DNA of 45,042 bases from Candidatus Goldiibacteriota bacterium (GTDB lineage Bacteria > Oederibacteriota > PGYV01). The notes under the pieces are model-generated. The model worked only from the letters and a program-made list of their open reading frames with translations, was not told the DNA's origin and made no database searches. The position numbers and the translations under genes were made by a program. This document shows, one piece after another, positions 32,050 to 40,083 of this stretch (position 1 is the first letter of the stretch; each line of letters starts with the position of its first letter). The stretch covers positions 1 to 45,042 of the forward strand of contig JAFGWA010000059.1 in NCBI GenBank assembly GCA_016937715.1. The letters are read 5' to 3'.

Positions 32050-32149
32050 AGTAACATCCTGCTGCGCAAAAAAAATCCAAAAGTGTGCAATGCGCATAAA
32101 ATTGCGCAACGGCTATCCTGGAAAACCTAATAAAATAAAGGGTAATTTT

Positions 32150-32165
32150 TGGTATGTTTTATGCT
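32150..32165 (+). promoter_or_regulatory. sigma54 -24/-12 promoter
   Basis: TGGTATG-TTTT-ATGCT matches TGGCACG-N4-TTGCW at nine of twelve fixed positions, including the essential GG (32151-32152) and GC (32163-32164) with correct spacing. It lies 100 bp after the first kinase stop and about 65 bp before the terminator at 32228. Transcription would start near 32176. Confidence 0.6.
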
Positions 32166-32175
32166 TAGTAATAGC

Positions 32176-32267
32176 CGGAGTGAGGCGATACAGAAAATAA
32201 AGAAACACAGTTCAGGGTCCGAGGGGTGTAGCAGACCGGTAGAAATGCCGGCCTGCTGCTTTTTTTT
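32176..32267 (+). ncRNA. candidate sigma54-controlled small RNA (~92 nt)
   Basis: The segment runs from the predicted start of the sigma54 promoter to the T8 of a strong terminator. It has no ORF with an SD. The 5' half is G/A-rich and includes an unpaired A-rich stretch (ACAGAAAATAAAGAAACACA). The 3' half is the terminator hairpin. Adjacent kinases and an NtrC-type activator suggest regulation by them. Alternatives: leader/attenuator of the second kinase, or just the 3' end of the first kinase mRNA with a chance promoter match. Confidence 0.45.
32228..32267 (+). terminator. strong rho-independent terminator between the kinases
   Basis: GTAGCAG-A-CCGG pairs with CCGG-C-CTGCTGC (one A/C mismatch, one G-T pair) with an 8-nt loop, followed directly by TTTTTTTT (32260-32267). 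Confidence 0.8.
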
Positions 32268-32272
32268 ATGGA

Positions 32273-32302
32273 GTGACATTGCCTTTTATTATCCTTGATA
32301 AT
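32273..32302 (+). promoter_or_regulatory. sigma70-type promoter of the second kinase gene
   Basis: GTGACA (32273-32278), an 18-bp spacer and GATAAT (32297-32302), just after the terminator and 19 bases before the TTG at 32322. If real, the second kinase is transcribed independently of the sigma54 unit. Confidence 0.4.
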
Positions 32303-32321
32303 TACTTAAAGCGGTGATAAA

Positions 32322-34274
32322 TTGTTATTTATAATGATTTATAATATTATTGCGATAGCCGCGGCTGTTAACGCCATTCTGGCAATAATAGCCCTTATAA
32401 AAGGAATTAACCCGCTAAGCGTTTCTTTTGCGCTTTTGAATTTATTGCTTTCCGGATGGGCAGGCTGCGTGCTTTTCTGGCAGCATTACGGCGTTGAAGA
32501 ATTTGAAATAATAAACAGGATAGTGACGTCCTTTATTCCGGCAGCGGGTATGTTTTTTACCTGCGCGCTTTACCGTCTTGAAAACAGAAAAACAATTCAG
32601 TACACATCCATTGTCGCGCTGCCCGCGTTTGTCCTTGCAGGGGCGGCTTTGATGGTTTTTTTCAATCCGGTATTTGAAGAATTTGAAAAATCCATGCTGT
32701 ATCAGACCGGCATCATGGTGTATATTTTTGCGGCGCTTATTTTCGTGTTTTACGTGCTTATCAGCAATTACCGGCTTGTTAAATTCCGGCAGGAGCGGAT
32801 AAAAATAGGCATTGTTATTTCCGCTTTCCTTGTGCTTTTTGCCGGCGGTATGCTTGATCTGACAGGCGGCCTTGGCCTTCATAAAATACAGCACGCCGGA
32901 ATAGTATCCAATATGGTTTACGGGTTAATGATATTTTTTGCCATTTTTAAATTAAGGCTTCTGGATACGGGAATTATAATAAGAAATTTCGCGGCTTCCG
33001 TCATTGTGGCGCTTATTGTCTCTTTTTTATTTCTTGCCGCGGAGCATATGCTTAACAGCGAGTGGAAGGCAATGGCTTCGGTTTTTGTCATCCTGTCTTT
33101 CGGCGCTGTGTTTTTTTCGGCGCGCACCAGAAACTCTTTTTCGGATTTTTTTGAACAGGCCTCCGGAACCCCTCCTTCCGGAATTGTGGTAAAACACATT
33201 GAAGCCGTAAAAACCATGCAGGCGGATGAGGAAGAAAAACTGTTTTACATACAGGGCGTGCTTGAAAAGTATCTTGAAACGGAAACAGTTTCCTATGTAA
33301 AAGAAGGCGAGTATTTCACGATACTTCAGCCGGAAAAAGCAGGCAGATTTCCTCTTGTTCTGAACGCGATGGCTGTCCCTGACAGGGTGGCTGTAAGATA
33401 TGGTTTATCGGACGAAACCGAGAAAAACTTCCTGAATATTTTAAACGCTGATATTGCATCGCCCCTTAAGCACGGGGGGGAAGTTACGGGTATTATTACG
33501 GGCAAAAAACAGACCGCTGACATTTCTTTTACGCAGGATGAATGTGAAGCGTTTAATATGGCGGCTATGGAAACTTCCGTTCTTTTAAACGCGATGCGCC
33601 TTAAGAAAAAAATTCTGGAAGAAGAGAACATGAAGCGCATAGGGCTTCTGGCAAAACAGATGGCTCATGAAATTAGAAATCCCCTTGCGGCGCTGTGGGG
33701 CGCCGTGCAGCTTATTATTCCTGACAGAAAAGACGACCGTGAAAATGTGGAAATAGTAAGAAAAGAAGTAAGGCGGCTTACGGGAATTCTGGACACGTGG
33801 AAAGACTTTTCGGGAGAGGTCAGGCTTGACCTTAAACAGACGGACTTATGCGCGCTGGCGGATGAATGCGTAAAACTTTCCAAACTGCAGCCGCAGGCCG
33901 CGGCAGTTGATTTTCAGCTTGCCTGCACATACCGCCCTGTAAACGTCATGGCTGATACTGACAAGTTAAAACAGGTTTTATTAAACCTGATATTAAATTC
34001 TGTTGAAGCAATGGAAGGCAGGCAGAATCCGGTGATAAAGATAGAGACGGTAAAAAAGAAAGAGTCGGTGGAAATAAAAGTAAGGGACAACGGGTGCGGC
34101 ATAAATAAGGCGCTTATAGAAAAAGTGAAAGAACCGCTTTATACAAGCAAGTCTAAAGGCTCCGGGCTTGGGCTGCCTGTATCAGAAAAACTGGTTAAGG
34201 CGCACGGCGGGATTTTAATTATAGACAGCGACGGGGAGACTTTTACGGAAGTTACTGTTTCGCTTCCGTCATAA
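32322..34274 (+). CDS. membrane sensor histidine kinase (paralogue 2)
   Basis: 650 residues with the same plan as the kinase at 30082: about nine N-terminal helices, a GAF-like middle, then His449 in MAHEIRNPLAALWG, N-box VLLNLILNSVEAM, G1 VRDNGCGI and G2 GSGLGLP. The two are clear paralogues across the whole length (shared GKKQTADISF before the H-box), implying tandem duplication. The TTG start fits SD GGTGATAA, and ATG 32334 is an alternative. The stop is 27 bases before the response regulator. Confidence 0.87.
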   Translation: MLFIMIYNIIAIAAAVNAILAIIALIKGINPLSVSFALLNLLLSGWAGCVLFWQHYGVEEFEIINRIVTSFIPAAGMFFTCALYRLENRKTIQYTSIVALPAFVLAGAALMVFFNPVFEEFEKSMLYQTGIMVYIFAALIFVFYVLISNYRLVKFRQERIKIGIVISAFLVLFAGGMLDLTGGLGLHKIQHAGIVSNMVYGLMIFFAIFKLRLLDTGIIIRNFAASVIVALIVSFLFLAAEHMLNSEWKAMASVFVILSFGAVFFSARTRNSFSDFFEQASGTPPSGIVVKHIEAVKTMQADEEEKLFYIQGVLEKYLETETVSYVKEGEYFTILQPEKAGRFPLVLNAMAVPDRVAVRYGLSDETEKNFLNILNADIASPLKHGGEVTGIITGKKQTADISFTQDECEAFNMAAMETSVLLNAMRLKKKILEEENMKRIGLLAKQMAHEIRNPLAALWGAVQLIIPDRKDDRENVEIVRKEVRRLTGILDTWKDFSGEVRLDLKQTDLCALADECVKLSKLQPQAAAVDFQLACTYRPVNVMADTDKLKQVLLNLILNSVEAMEGRQNPVIKIETVKKKESVEIKVRDNGCGINKALIEKVKEPLYTSKSKGSGLGLPVSEKLVKAHGGILIIDSDGETFTEVTVSLPS

Positions 34275-34301
34275 AAACCGGAATTTCCGGGGGAGGAAAT
34301 A

Positions 34302-35636
34302 ATGGCAAAACTGCTGATTGTGGATGATGAGGACAATATAAGAAAGGTCTTAAAACAGCTTCTGGCAAGAAACGGGTTTACTGATATCATAGAAGCCGCT
34401 GACGGAGTGGAAGCGCTTGAAAAAATAAATGACAATGAAATTGACCTTGTTATCAGCGATATAAATATGCCGAAAATGGACGGTATAACCCTTTTTGAAA
34501 AGGCAAAAAAACTGGGGCCTGTTTTTATAATACTTACAGCTTTTGGGTCAATAGAGACCGCTGTCAATATGGTTAAAAGCGGGGTATATGACTTTATATC
34601 AAAACCATTTGACGAATCCGAACTTGTGAATACTGTAAAAAAGGCTGTATCGGAAAGATGCAGTTCCAATATGGAAATACAGTATTCCGGCGGAATAGAT
34701 GAAATATTTTTTCAGTCCCGCCACCCGGAAATTGAAAAAATTAACAGTGTAATTGACCGCGTGGCTACAACAGGGGGGCCTGTTTTTATAACCGGGGAGA
34801 CAGGAACCGGGAAAGGGCTTTTGGCCGGAATAATACACGAAAAAAGCGGAAGGCAGGGAGCGTTTATAAAGGTTAACTGCGCGGCGATTCCGGAAACCCT
34901 TATGGAATCGGAGCTGTTTGGATACAGAAAAGGCGCTTTTACCGGCGCTGCAATGGACAAACCCGGTAAATTTGAACTTGCCGCGGGCGGCACCATTTTT
35001 CTTGATGAAATAGGCGAACTTCCAAATGAACTGCAGGCAAAACTGCTTGCCGCTTTACAGGATAAAGAAATAAACAGGCTGGGCGACACAAAGCCCGTGA
35101 AAATTGACGCCCGTGTCATAGCCGCCACTAATATTAATATTAAAGAGGCGATTGAAAAAAAGACGTTCAGGGAAGATTTGTATTACAGGCTTAATGTGGT
35201 GGAATTTGCCGTGCCTCCTTTAAGGGAACGCGGGGAGGATGCGGGGCTGTTTATAAATTTCTTTAATAAAAAATATTCGGACGAGTACGGAATAGAGCAG
35301 AAGAAGTTTTCCGAAGACGCTGTTGAATACATATCTGAATGCAAATTCGCGGGAAATATCAGGGAGCTTGAAAATGTGATACAGAAGCTTCTTATAATGG
35401 AAAAAGACGCGGTGGTTACAAAAGAAGTTGCCGCAAGATATTTAAGCAAGGCCGAATGCAAAACGGACAACAGCCTTATGTTCAGGGCGGGCAAGGATAA
35501 AAAGGTGGAAGCGGAAGTGTCGCTTATAAGGCAGGCGCTTGAAAAAACCGAAGGCAACAGGACAAAAGCCGCGGAGATTCTTGGCATAAGCAGAAGGACT
35601 CTTTTGTACAGGATAAAGGAATACGGCATAGCATAA
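34302..35636 (+). CDS. NtrC-family sigma54-dependent response regulator
   Basis: 444 residues: a receiver domain with phosphoacceptor Asp53 (VISDINMP) and acidic pair D8-D9, a AAA+ sigma54-activation domain with Walker A GETGTGKG (about residue 165), the sigma54-contact loop GAFTGA (residues 211-216) and Walker B GGTIFLDE, then a C-terminal Fis-type helix-turn-helix (RTKAAEILGISRRTLLYRI). All activation motifs are intact. It follows the second kinase with SD GGGAGG. The sigma54 promoter at 32150-32165 is its obvious local target. Upstream-activator sites were not identified. Confidence 0.93.
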   Translation: MAKLLIVDDEDNIRKVLKQLLARNGFTDIIEAADGVEALEKINDNEIDLVISDINMPKMDGITLFEKAKKLGPVFIILTAFGSIETAVNMVKSGVYDFISKPFDESELVNTVKKAVSERCSSNMEIQYSGGIDEIFFQSRHPEIEKINSVIDRVATTGGPVFITGETGTGKGLLAGIIHEKSGRQGAFIKVNCAAIPETLMESELFGYRKGAFTGAAMDKPGKFELAAGGTIFLDEIGELPNELQAKLLAALQDKEINRLGDTKPVKIDARVIAATNINIKEAIEKKTFREDLYYRLNVVEFAVPPLRERGEDAGLFINFFNKKYSDEYGIEQKKFSEDAVEYISECKFAGNIRELENVIQKLLIMEKDAVVTKEVAARYLSKAECKTDNSLMFRAGKDKKVEAEVSLIRQALEKTEGNRTKAAEILGISRRTLLYRIKEYGIA

Positions 35637-35644
35637 GAAAACTT

Positions 35645-35663
35645 CCTGCACTTATAATGCAGG
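35645..35663 (+). other. small hairpin between regulator and VWA gene
   Basis: CCTGCA/TGCAGG (6-bp stem, 7-nt loop containing a TATAAT-like string). No T-run follows, so it is not a standard terminator. Confidence 0.3.
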
Positions 35664-35693
35664 CAAAAGGCGAGTTGATAAACGGGAGGGAAG

Positions 35694-37085
35694 TTGAAAA
35701 AGTTTTTTCTCAGTTTTATTGTTTTTTTACTTTTTTGCGCTGCGGGATATTCCGGGCCGTTAACGCTTAAAAAATCCATTGAACCTTCCGTGGGTTTTAT
35801 AGGGGATACAGTCACCGTATGCCTGGAAATTGAAGCTTCGGCATCTGTTCCCAAAGCGGATATAGTGTGGGTTATAGATATAAGCGCATCCATGGGTTCG
35901 GGGATATCCAATATTAAAAATAATATAAATTATATGACAAGCCAGCTTGCGTCGGAGGGCATTGATTACAGGCAGGGCCTTGTGACGTACAGCGATGTAT
36001 ATATAGGCGAGCCAATTACCAATTATGGTTTTATGCCGTCTGACGCGGACTTTATGTCGGCAATAAACGGAATTTCGCTTCTGTCAGGCGGAGATATCCC
36101 GGAAAGCGGGCTTGAAGGTCTTTTGTCCGCGCAGTCATCCGCATGGAGGGCTGACGCTTCAAAAACAATAATACTTGTAACCGACGCTCAGGTTAAAACA
36201 ATTGATACAGGCAACGGGGTTTATTCTTTGACTTATACAGCCCAATCATTGACTGATGACGGTATAACGGTTGACGCGATATGCGTGGATATGGGAAGCT
36301 ACGCGCCATATTCCAATCCAAAAGACCTGCCGTCACTTACCGGAGGCATATGGCTGGATTATTGGACGCCTTCGTCTGATTGGGATGCGTTTCTGGTTGC
36401 GCTTGGAACAGCAATAAGCACTTATTCAAATGTTGTTATAAGGGATCCGCTGCCGCCGGAATTAATGCCTGTTGCACCTTATGGCGGCGGCAGTTATACA
36501 GGCGGCCAGGTAATCTGGACTTTCAGCAGTGTGGGAAAAGGCCAGCCGTTTACGGTATGTTTTCCTTCTGTAATAACAAGCGCTTACGCGGGATTTATAA
36601 GCAATACGGCGTATATTTCCGCTGATAACGTAACAGAGACCGCGTCTGATACAGAGTATGTCTTTTATCCCACAAAAACCGCCACTACAACCGCTACACC
36701 GACAGTGACCGCAACAGGCACCATTACAGTTTCACCTACAATCACTCTGACGGCGACAATTACACCCACTGCAACGCCCACACCTCCCGTGCTTATGCTT
36801 ATGGGCAAGGGTACGTTTCCCAACCCTTTTATAAAAGAGGCGCAGATAGTTTACTATCTGACCGCGGAAGCTGATGTAACGGTGAAAGTGTACACAGTAT
36901 CCGGGGAAGTTGTTTTTGAATCACAGCCTGTTAAAGGGCTGCGGGGTGTAAACAGTTTTTTATGGGATGGAAGGAATAAAAACCGAAAGCCTGTGGCGTC
37001 CGGGCTGTATATATACCGTGTACAGGCGGTGTCAGGCAGGGATGAAAAAGTGCATATCTTCGGTAAGGCGGCCTGCCTTAGATAA
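35694..37085 (+). CDS. secreted VWA-domain protein with FlgD-like C-terminal domain
   Basis: 463 residues from TTG 35694 (SD GGGAGGG). A Sec signal (about 2-20) precedes a von Willebrand A domain. MIDAS DISASMGSG is at about residues 62-70, with the second MIDAS Thr in GLVTYSD. A Thr/Pro-rich linker (about 330-362, T-x-T repeats) leads to a C-terminal FlgD-Ig-like domain (FPNPF...VKVYTVSGEVV...FLWDGRNKNRKPVASGLYIY). It is probably secreted and binds metal-dependently to a surface or matrix. The tail resembles the partial gene at 2-166, so both probably share an export or anchoring route. Confidence 0.8.
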   Translation: MKKFFLSFIVFLLFCAAGYSGPLTLKKSIEPSVGFIGDTVTVCLEIEASASVPKADIVWVIDISASMGSGISNIKNNINYMTSQLASEGIDYRQGLVTYSDVYIGEPITNYGFMPSDADFMSAINGISLLSGGDIPESGLEGLLSAQSSAWRADASKTIILVTDAQVKTIDTGNGVYSLTYTAQSLTDDGITVDAICVDMGSYAPYSNPKDLPSLTGGIWLDYWTPSSDWDAFLVALGTAISTYSNVVIRDPLPPELMPVAPYGGGSYTGGQVIWTFSSVGKGQPFTVCFPSVITSAYAGFISNTAYISADNVTETASDTEYVFYPTKTATTTATPTVTATGTITVSPTITLTATITPTATPTPPVLMLMGKGTFPNPFIKEAQIVYYLTAEADVTVKVYTVSGEVVFESQPVKGLRGVNSFLWDGRNKNRKPVASGLYIYRVQAVSGRDEKVHIFGKAACLR

Positions 37086-37117
37086 AGGCGCCGTTTTAAT
37101 CTTCCGGCGTTGCAAGG

Positions 37118-37145
37118 TTGACATTTCAGGGTATTATCTTATAAT
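37118..37145 (+). promoter_or_regulatory. consensus sigma70 promoter of mscS
   Basis: Perfect TTGACA (37118-37123), a 16-bp spacer and perfect TATAAT (37140-37145), 31 bases before ATG 37176 with SD AAGGAGG. Confidence 0.85.
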
Positions 37146-37175
37146 TCTTTATATTAATGATTTAAGGAGGATACT

Positions 37176-38249
37176 ATGTTTGATTTTTTTCAGCAGGAAA
37201 GTTTTCTTGATAAAGTGATTATGGGAAATACGGTGCTAAGGTATCTGGTGTCTATCGGCATGTTTCTGTTGCCTGCGGTTTTACTGTTTGCCCTTAATAA
37301 GTTTGTGGTTTCAAGGATAAAGAAATGGATAAGTAAATCTTCCTGGAAGGTTGATGATTTTGCCGTTGACCTTTTTGAAAAGATAATATATCCCCTTATT
37401 TATGTCGGGCTGTTTTTTCTTGCTTTTAATAACCTATCTGTTGCCGGGCAATATAAAGCTTTAGTCAACAAAACCGGCATAATAGTGGTTACAATTTTTG
37501 TAATACGCGCTGTTATTATGGTGCTTAATTTTATGATTATTAAAGTTGCGATTAAAGGTGAAGATGATGAGATAAAGGCAAAAAGCATGAAAGGCATTAT
37601 GGGGCTTATAAAAACGGTTATATGGATTATAGGAATAATCCTTGTTCTGGATAATCTGGGGTATAAAGTGTCGGCTGTTGTAGCCGGGCTTGGTATAGGC
37701 GGTATTGCGGTAGCTCTTGCCGCGCAGGCGGTTCTGGGGGATTTGTTCAGTTATATTTCTATTATGTTTGACAAGCCTTTCAAGATAGGAGATTTTATAA
37801 TATTTGATGATGTCATGGGAACGGTGGAAAATGTGGGGATAAAAACCACACGCATAAGCAGCTTAAGCGGGGAGGAAATAGTTGTTTCAAATTCCGCGCT
37901 GACCAATTCAAAGGTGAAAAACTATAAAAAAATGGTTACACGAAGGGTGCTTTTCGGGCTTGGGGTGGTTTACGGCACGCCGAAAGAAAAACTTGAAAAG
38001 ATACCGGTAATAATAGGCGGGATAATAACCGCGATAAGCGGGGCAAGGTTTGACAGGGCGCATTTTTCGGCGTACGGCGATTTCTCGCTTAATTTTGAAG
38101 TGGTATACTATGTGGAAGGAAACGATTATAATAAATACATGGATATTAACCAGATTATAAATTTTAAAATTTATGAAGCGTTTGAAAAAGAAGGGATAGA
38201 ATTCGCGTACCCAACACAGACTCTTTTTGTAAAAAATGAAAAACAATAA
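37176..38249 (+). CDS. mechanosensitive ion channel, MscS family
   Basis: 357 residues with four to five hydrophobic helices, then the pore helix region (VVAGLGIGGIAVALAAQAVL, Gly/Ala-rich, about residues 168-188) and the MscS beta-domain (KIGDFIIFDDVMGTVENVGI, then VVSNSALTNSKVKNY). It opens under membrane tension to release solutes after osmotic down-shock. It has a consensus promoter and starts a run with tatA and tatC, which may be co-transcribed. Family secure. Confidence 0.9.
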   Translation: MFDFFQQESFLDKVIMGNTVLRYLVSIGMFLLPAVLLFALNKFVVSRIKKWISKSSWKVDDFAVDLFEKIIYPLIYVGLFFLAFNNLSVAGQYKALVNKTGIIVVTIFVIRAVIMVLNFMIIKVAIKGEDDEIKAKSMKGIMGLIKTVIWIIGIILVLDNLGYKVSAVVAGLGIGGIAVALAAQAVLGDLFSYISIMFDKPFKIGDFIIFDDVMGTVENVGIKTTRISSLSGEEIVVSNSALTNSKVKNYKKMVTRRVLFGLGVVYGTPKEKLEKIPVIIGGIITAISGARFDRAHFSAYGDFSLNFEVVYYVEGNDYNKYMDINQIINFKIYEAFEKEGIEFAYPTQTLFVKNEKQ

Positions 38250-38261
38250 CGGAGGTGTGCT

Positions 38262-38432
38262 TTGAATATAGGATTCGGAGAGATTATAGTTATACTGCTT
38301 GTGGTGCTTGTTATTTTTGGAGCGAAAAAGCTGCCGGAAATCGGGAAGTCAATGGGAAAGGCCGTGACGGAATTTAAAAAAGGCGTTAAGGACATTAAAG
38401 ATGAAGAGAGCGGCGAAAAAAAAGATAAATAA
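38262..38432 (+). CDS. tatA: twin-arginine translocase subunit TatA/E
   Basis: A 56-residue protein from TTG 38262 (SD GGAGGTG). The short N-terminal GFGEII is followed by a hydrophobic helix (VILLVVLVIF), then GAKKLPEIGKSMGKA, the TatA hinge and amphipathic helix, and an acidic/basic tail. It forms the size-adapting pore for folded Tat substrates. Its last 32 bases overlap tatC. The following gene encodes a Tat substrate, so the operon supplies both the machine and cargo. Only the A/E-type subunit is seen. A tatB may be absent or elsewhere. Confidence 0.92.
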   Translation: MNIGFGEIIVILLVVLVIFGAKKLPEIGKSMGKAVTEFKKGVKDIKDEESGEKKDK

Positions 38433-39147
38433 AAAAACGGCGGCTGAAAATCCGCCGGATTTTGTTTTACACCTTGAAGAGCTGCGTTTCAGGATAATAG
38501 CGGTTATAGTTTTTTTTATAACCGCTTTTTTTATATCTTTTTTTTACTGCGGCGCGATAATGGAATTTCTTCAGCGCCCTATTGCCGGCGCGGCGGAAAA
38601 ACTTTATTACTTCAGGGTGTACGAGAAATTTACAACTTATCTTAAAGTGTCCGCGGCAGCGGCTTTGTTTTTTCTGGTGCCGTTTTTTTTAATGCAGTTG
38701 TGGGGGTTTGTGAAACCCGCGCTTGACAGCAAAGAGAGAAGTTTTTTCGCGTGGGGGCTTATTGCCGCGCCTGCTGTTTTTTATGGCGGAGCTTTTTTTG
38801 CCTATAAAGTGATGCTTCCCGCGGCGTTTTCTTTTTTTACCGGGTTTGCCGGGCAGGATAATATACAGCCTGTGTGGGGCGTGACAGATTATTTTGGTTT
38901 TTTATCATCGGTAATTATGGTAACGGGAGCTGTCTTTCTTCTGCCGCTTGTCATGCTTCTGCTGATGAAAGCGGGTATACTTAAATATGAAATGGTGTCA
39001 AAGGCAAGGGCGTACATAATAATTGCCATATTTATTATAGCGGCGGTTTTTTCCCCGCCGGATGTGATATCACAGATGCTTGTTGCCGTACCGTTATATC
39101 TGCTTTTTGAAATCTCTCTGCTTGCGGGCAGGGCTTTAAAAAATTAA
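38401..39147 (+). CDS. tatC: twin-arginine translocase subunit TatC
   Basis: 248 residues, six membrane helices. FVLHLEELRFRII at the N-terminus is the conserved TatC start (H-L-x-E-L-R) that recognises the RR signal. The F-A-Y-K-V-M-L-P segment (about residue 140) is also typical. ATG 38401 overlaps tatA by 32 bases in another frame. The first 15 residues are a Lys-rich extension. It is 18 bases before the Tat substrate gene. Confidence 0.92.
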   Translation: MKRAAKKKINKKTAAENPPDFVLHLEELRFRIIAVIVFFITAFFISFFYCGAIMEFLQRPIAGAAEKLYYFRVYEKFTTYLKVSAAAALFFLVPFFLMQLWGFVKPALDSKERSFFAWGLIAAPAVFYGGAFFAYKVMLPAAFSFFTGFAGQDNIQPVWGVTDYFGFLSSVIMVTGAVFLLPLVMLLLMKAGILKYEMVSKARAYIIIAIFIIAAVFSPPDVISQMLVAVPLYLLFEISLLAGRALKN

Positions 39148-39165
39148 ATATTAAGGGGTGAAAAA

Positions 39166-40083
39166 ATGAACAGGCGCGAATTCATAAAAAAATCAATTCA
39201 GGCGGCCGCCGCCGCGGGCGCGTATACAATGCTTCCGGCGTCAAAATTATTCGGCGCCGCGGCTGAAGGCAAAACACCGCCGCACCTTGTGGCGGTAAAA
39301 AATTCAACACCGGCAAAAATGTACGCCGCCGCCCTGGCTGCAATGGGCGGTATTTCGCAGTTTGTCCGCAGGGGGCAGACGGTGGTTGTTAAACCCAACA
39401 TAGGCTGGGATGTAACGCCGGAACTTGGCGGCAATACCAATCCGCAGCTTGTGGAAGCGGTGGTAAAAAGCTGTGTTGATGCCGGCGCTAAAAAAGTGTA
39501 TGTGTTTGACCATACCTGCGATAACTGGAAAAAAACATATAAGACAAGCGGGATTGAAGACGCGGCAAAGAAAGCGGGCGCGCTTGTGGTGTCAGCGGCA
39601 TCAGAGTCGGATTATGTTAATGTGAAAGTGCCGGGCGGTAAAACCCTTAAAGAAACAAAGGTGCACAAGCTTGCGGTTGAAAGTGATGTTTTTATAAACG
39701 TGCCGGTGTTAAAAAATCACGGTTCTTCCGGGCTTACCATTGCAATGAAAAATCTTATGGGAATAGTGTGGAACCGCTGGAGCTGGCACGCCACGGGCCT
39801 TCATCAGTGCATAGCGGATTTTGCGGCGTACAGAAAACCCGATTTGAATATTGTGGACTGTTACAGGGTGATGAAAGCCAACGGGCCAAGGGGGGTATCA
39901 AAGGAAGATGTGGTTTTGATGAAAACCCTTATAATGTCCAAAGATATGGTGGCAGCTGACGCGGCATCCGCAAAGATAGCAGGGGCGGACCCGGAGGGTA
40001 TTGAATATATAAAAATTGCCGATGCCAAGGGCATAGGCACCATGAACCTTGATTCAATAAATATAAGAAGGATAACCCTTTGA
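39166..40083 (+). CDS. Tat-exported DUF362 protein
   Basis: 305 residues with a textbook Tat signal: NRREFIKKS (twin Arg at 3-4), then an Ala-rich hydrophobic stretch and cleavage near LFGAAA. The body matches DUF362: VVVKPNIGWD, KKVYVFDHTCDNW, and VPVLKNHGSSGLTIAMKNLMG. DUF362 proteins are often linked to Fe-S or redox chemistry, but their reaction is unknown. It is downstream of tatAC and overlaps the polyferredoxin gene by 4 bases, implying that the ferredoxin protein passes electrons to or from it in the periplasm. Confidence 0.85.
   Translation: MNRREFIKKSIQAAAAAGAYTMLPASKLFGAAAEGKTPPHLVAVKNSTPAKMYAAALAAMGGISQFVRRGQTVVVKPNIGWDVTPELGGNTNPQLVEAVVKSCVDAGAKKVYVFDHTCDNWKKTYKTSGIEDAAKKAGALVVSAASESDYVNVKVPGGKTLKETKVHKLAVESDVFINVPVLKNHGSSGLTIAMKNLMGIVWNRWSWHATGLHQCIADFAAYRKPDLNIVDCYRVMKANGPRGVSKEDVVLMKTLIMSKDMVAADAASAKIAGADPEGIEYIKIADAKGIGTMNLDSINIRRITL

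Noticed and set aside
32176-32267. Known riboswitch class between the kinases
   Set aside because: I could not match the conserved core of any riboswitch I know. The sigma54 promoter plus terminator is a simpler reading.
35183-35911. 242-residue - strand ORF
   Set aside because: Shadow of the NtrC-type regulator and VWA genes, Ser/Leu-rich product without domains.
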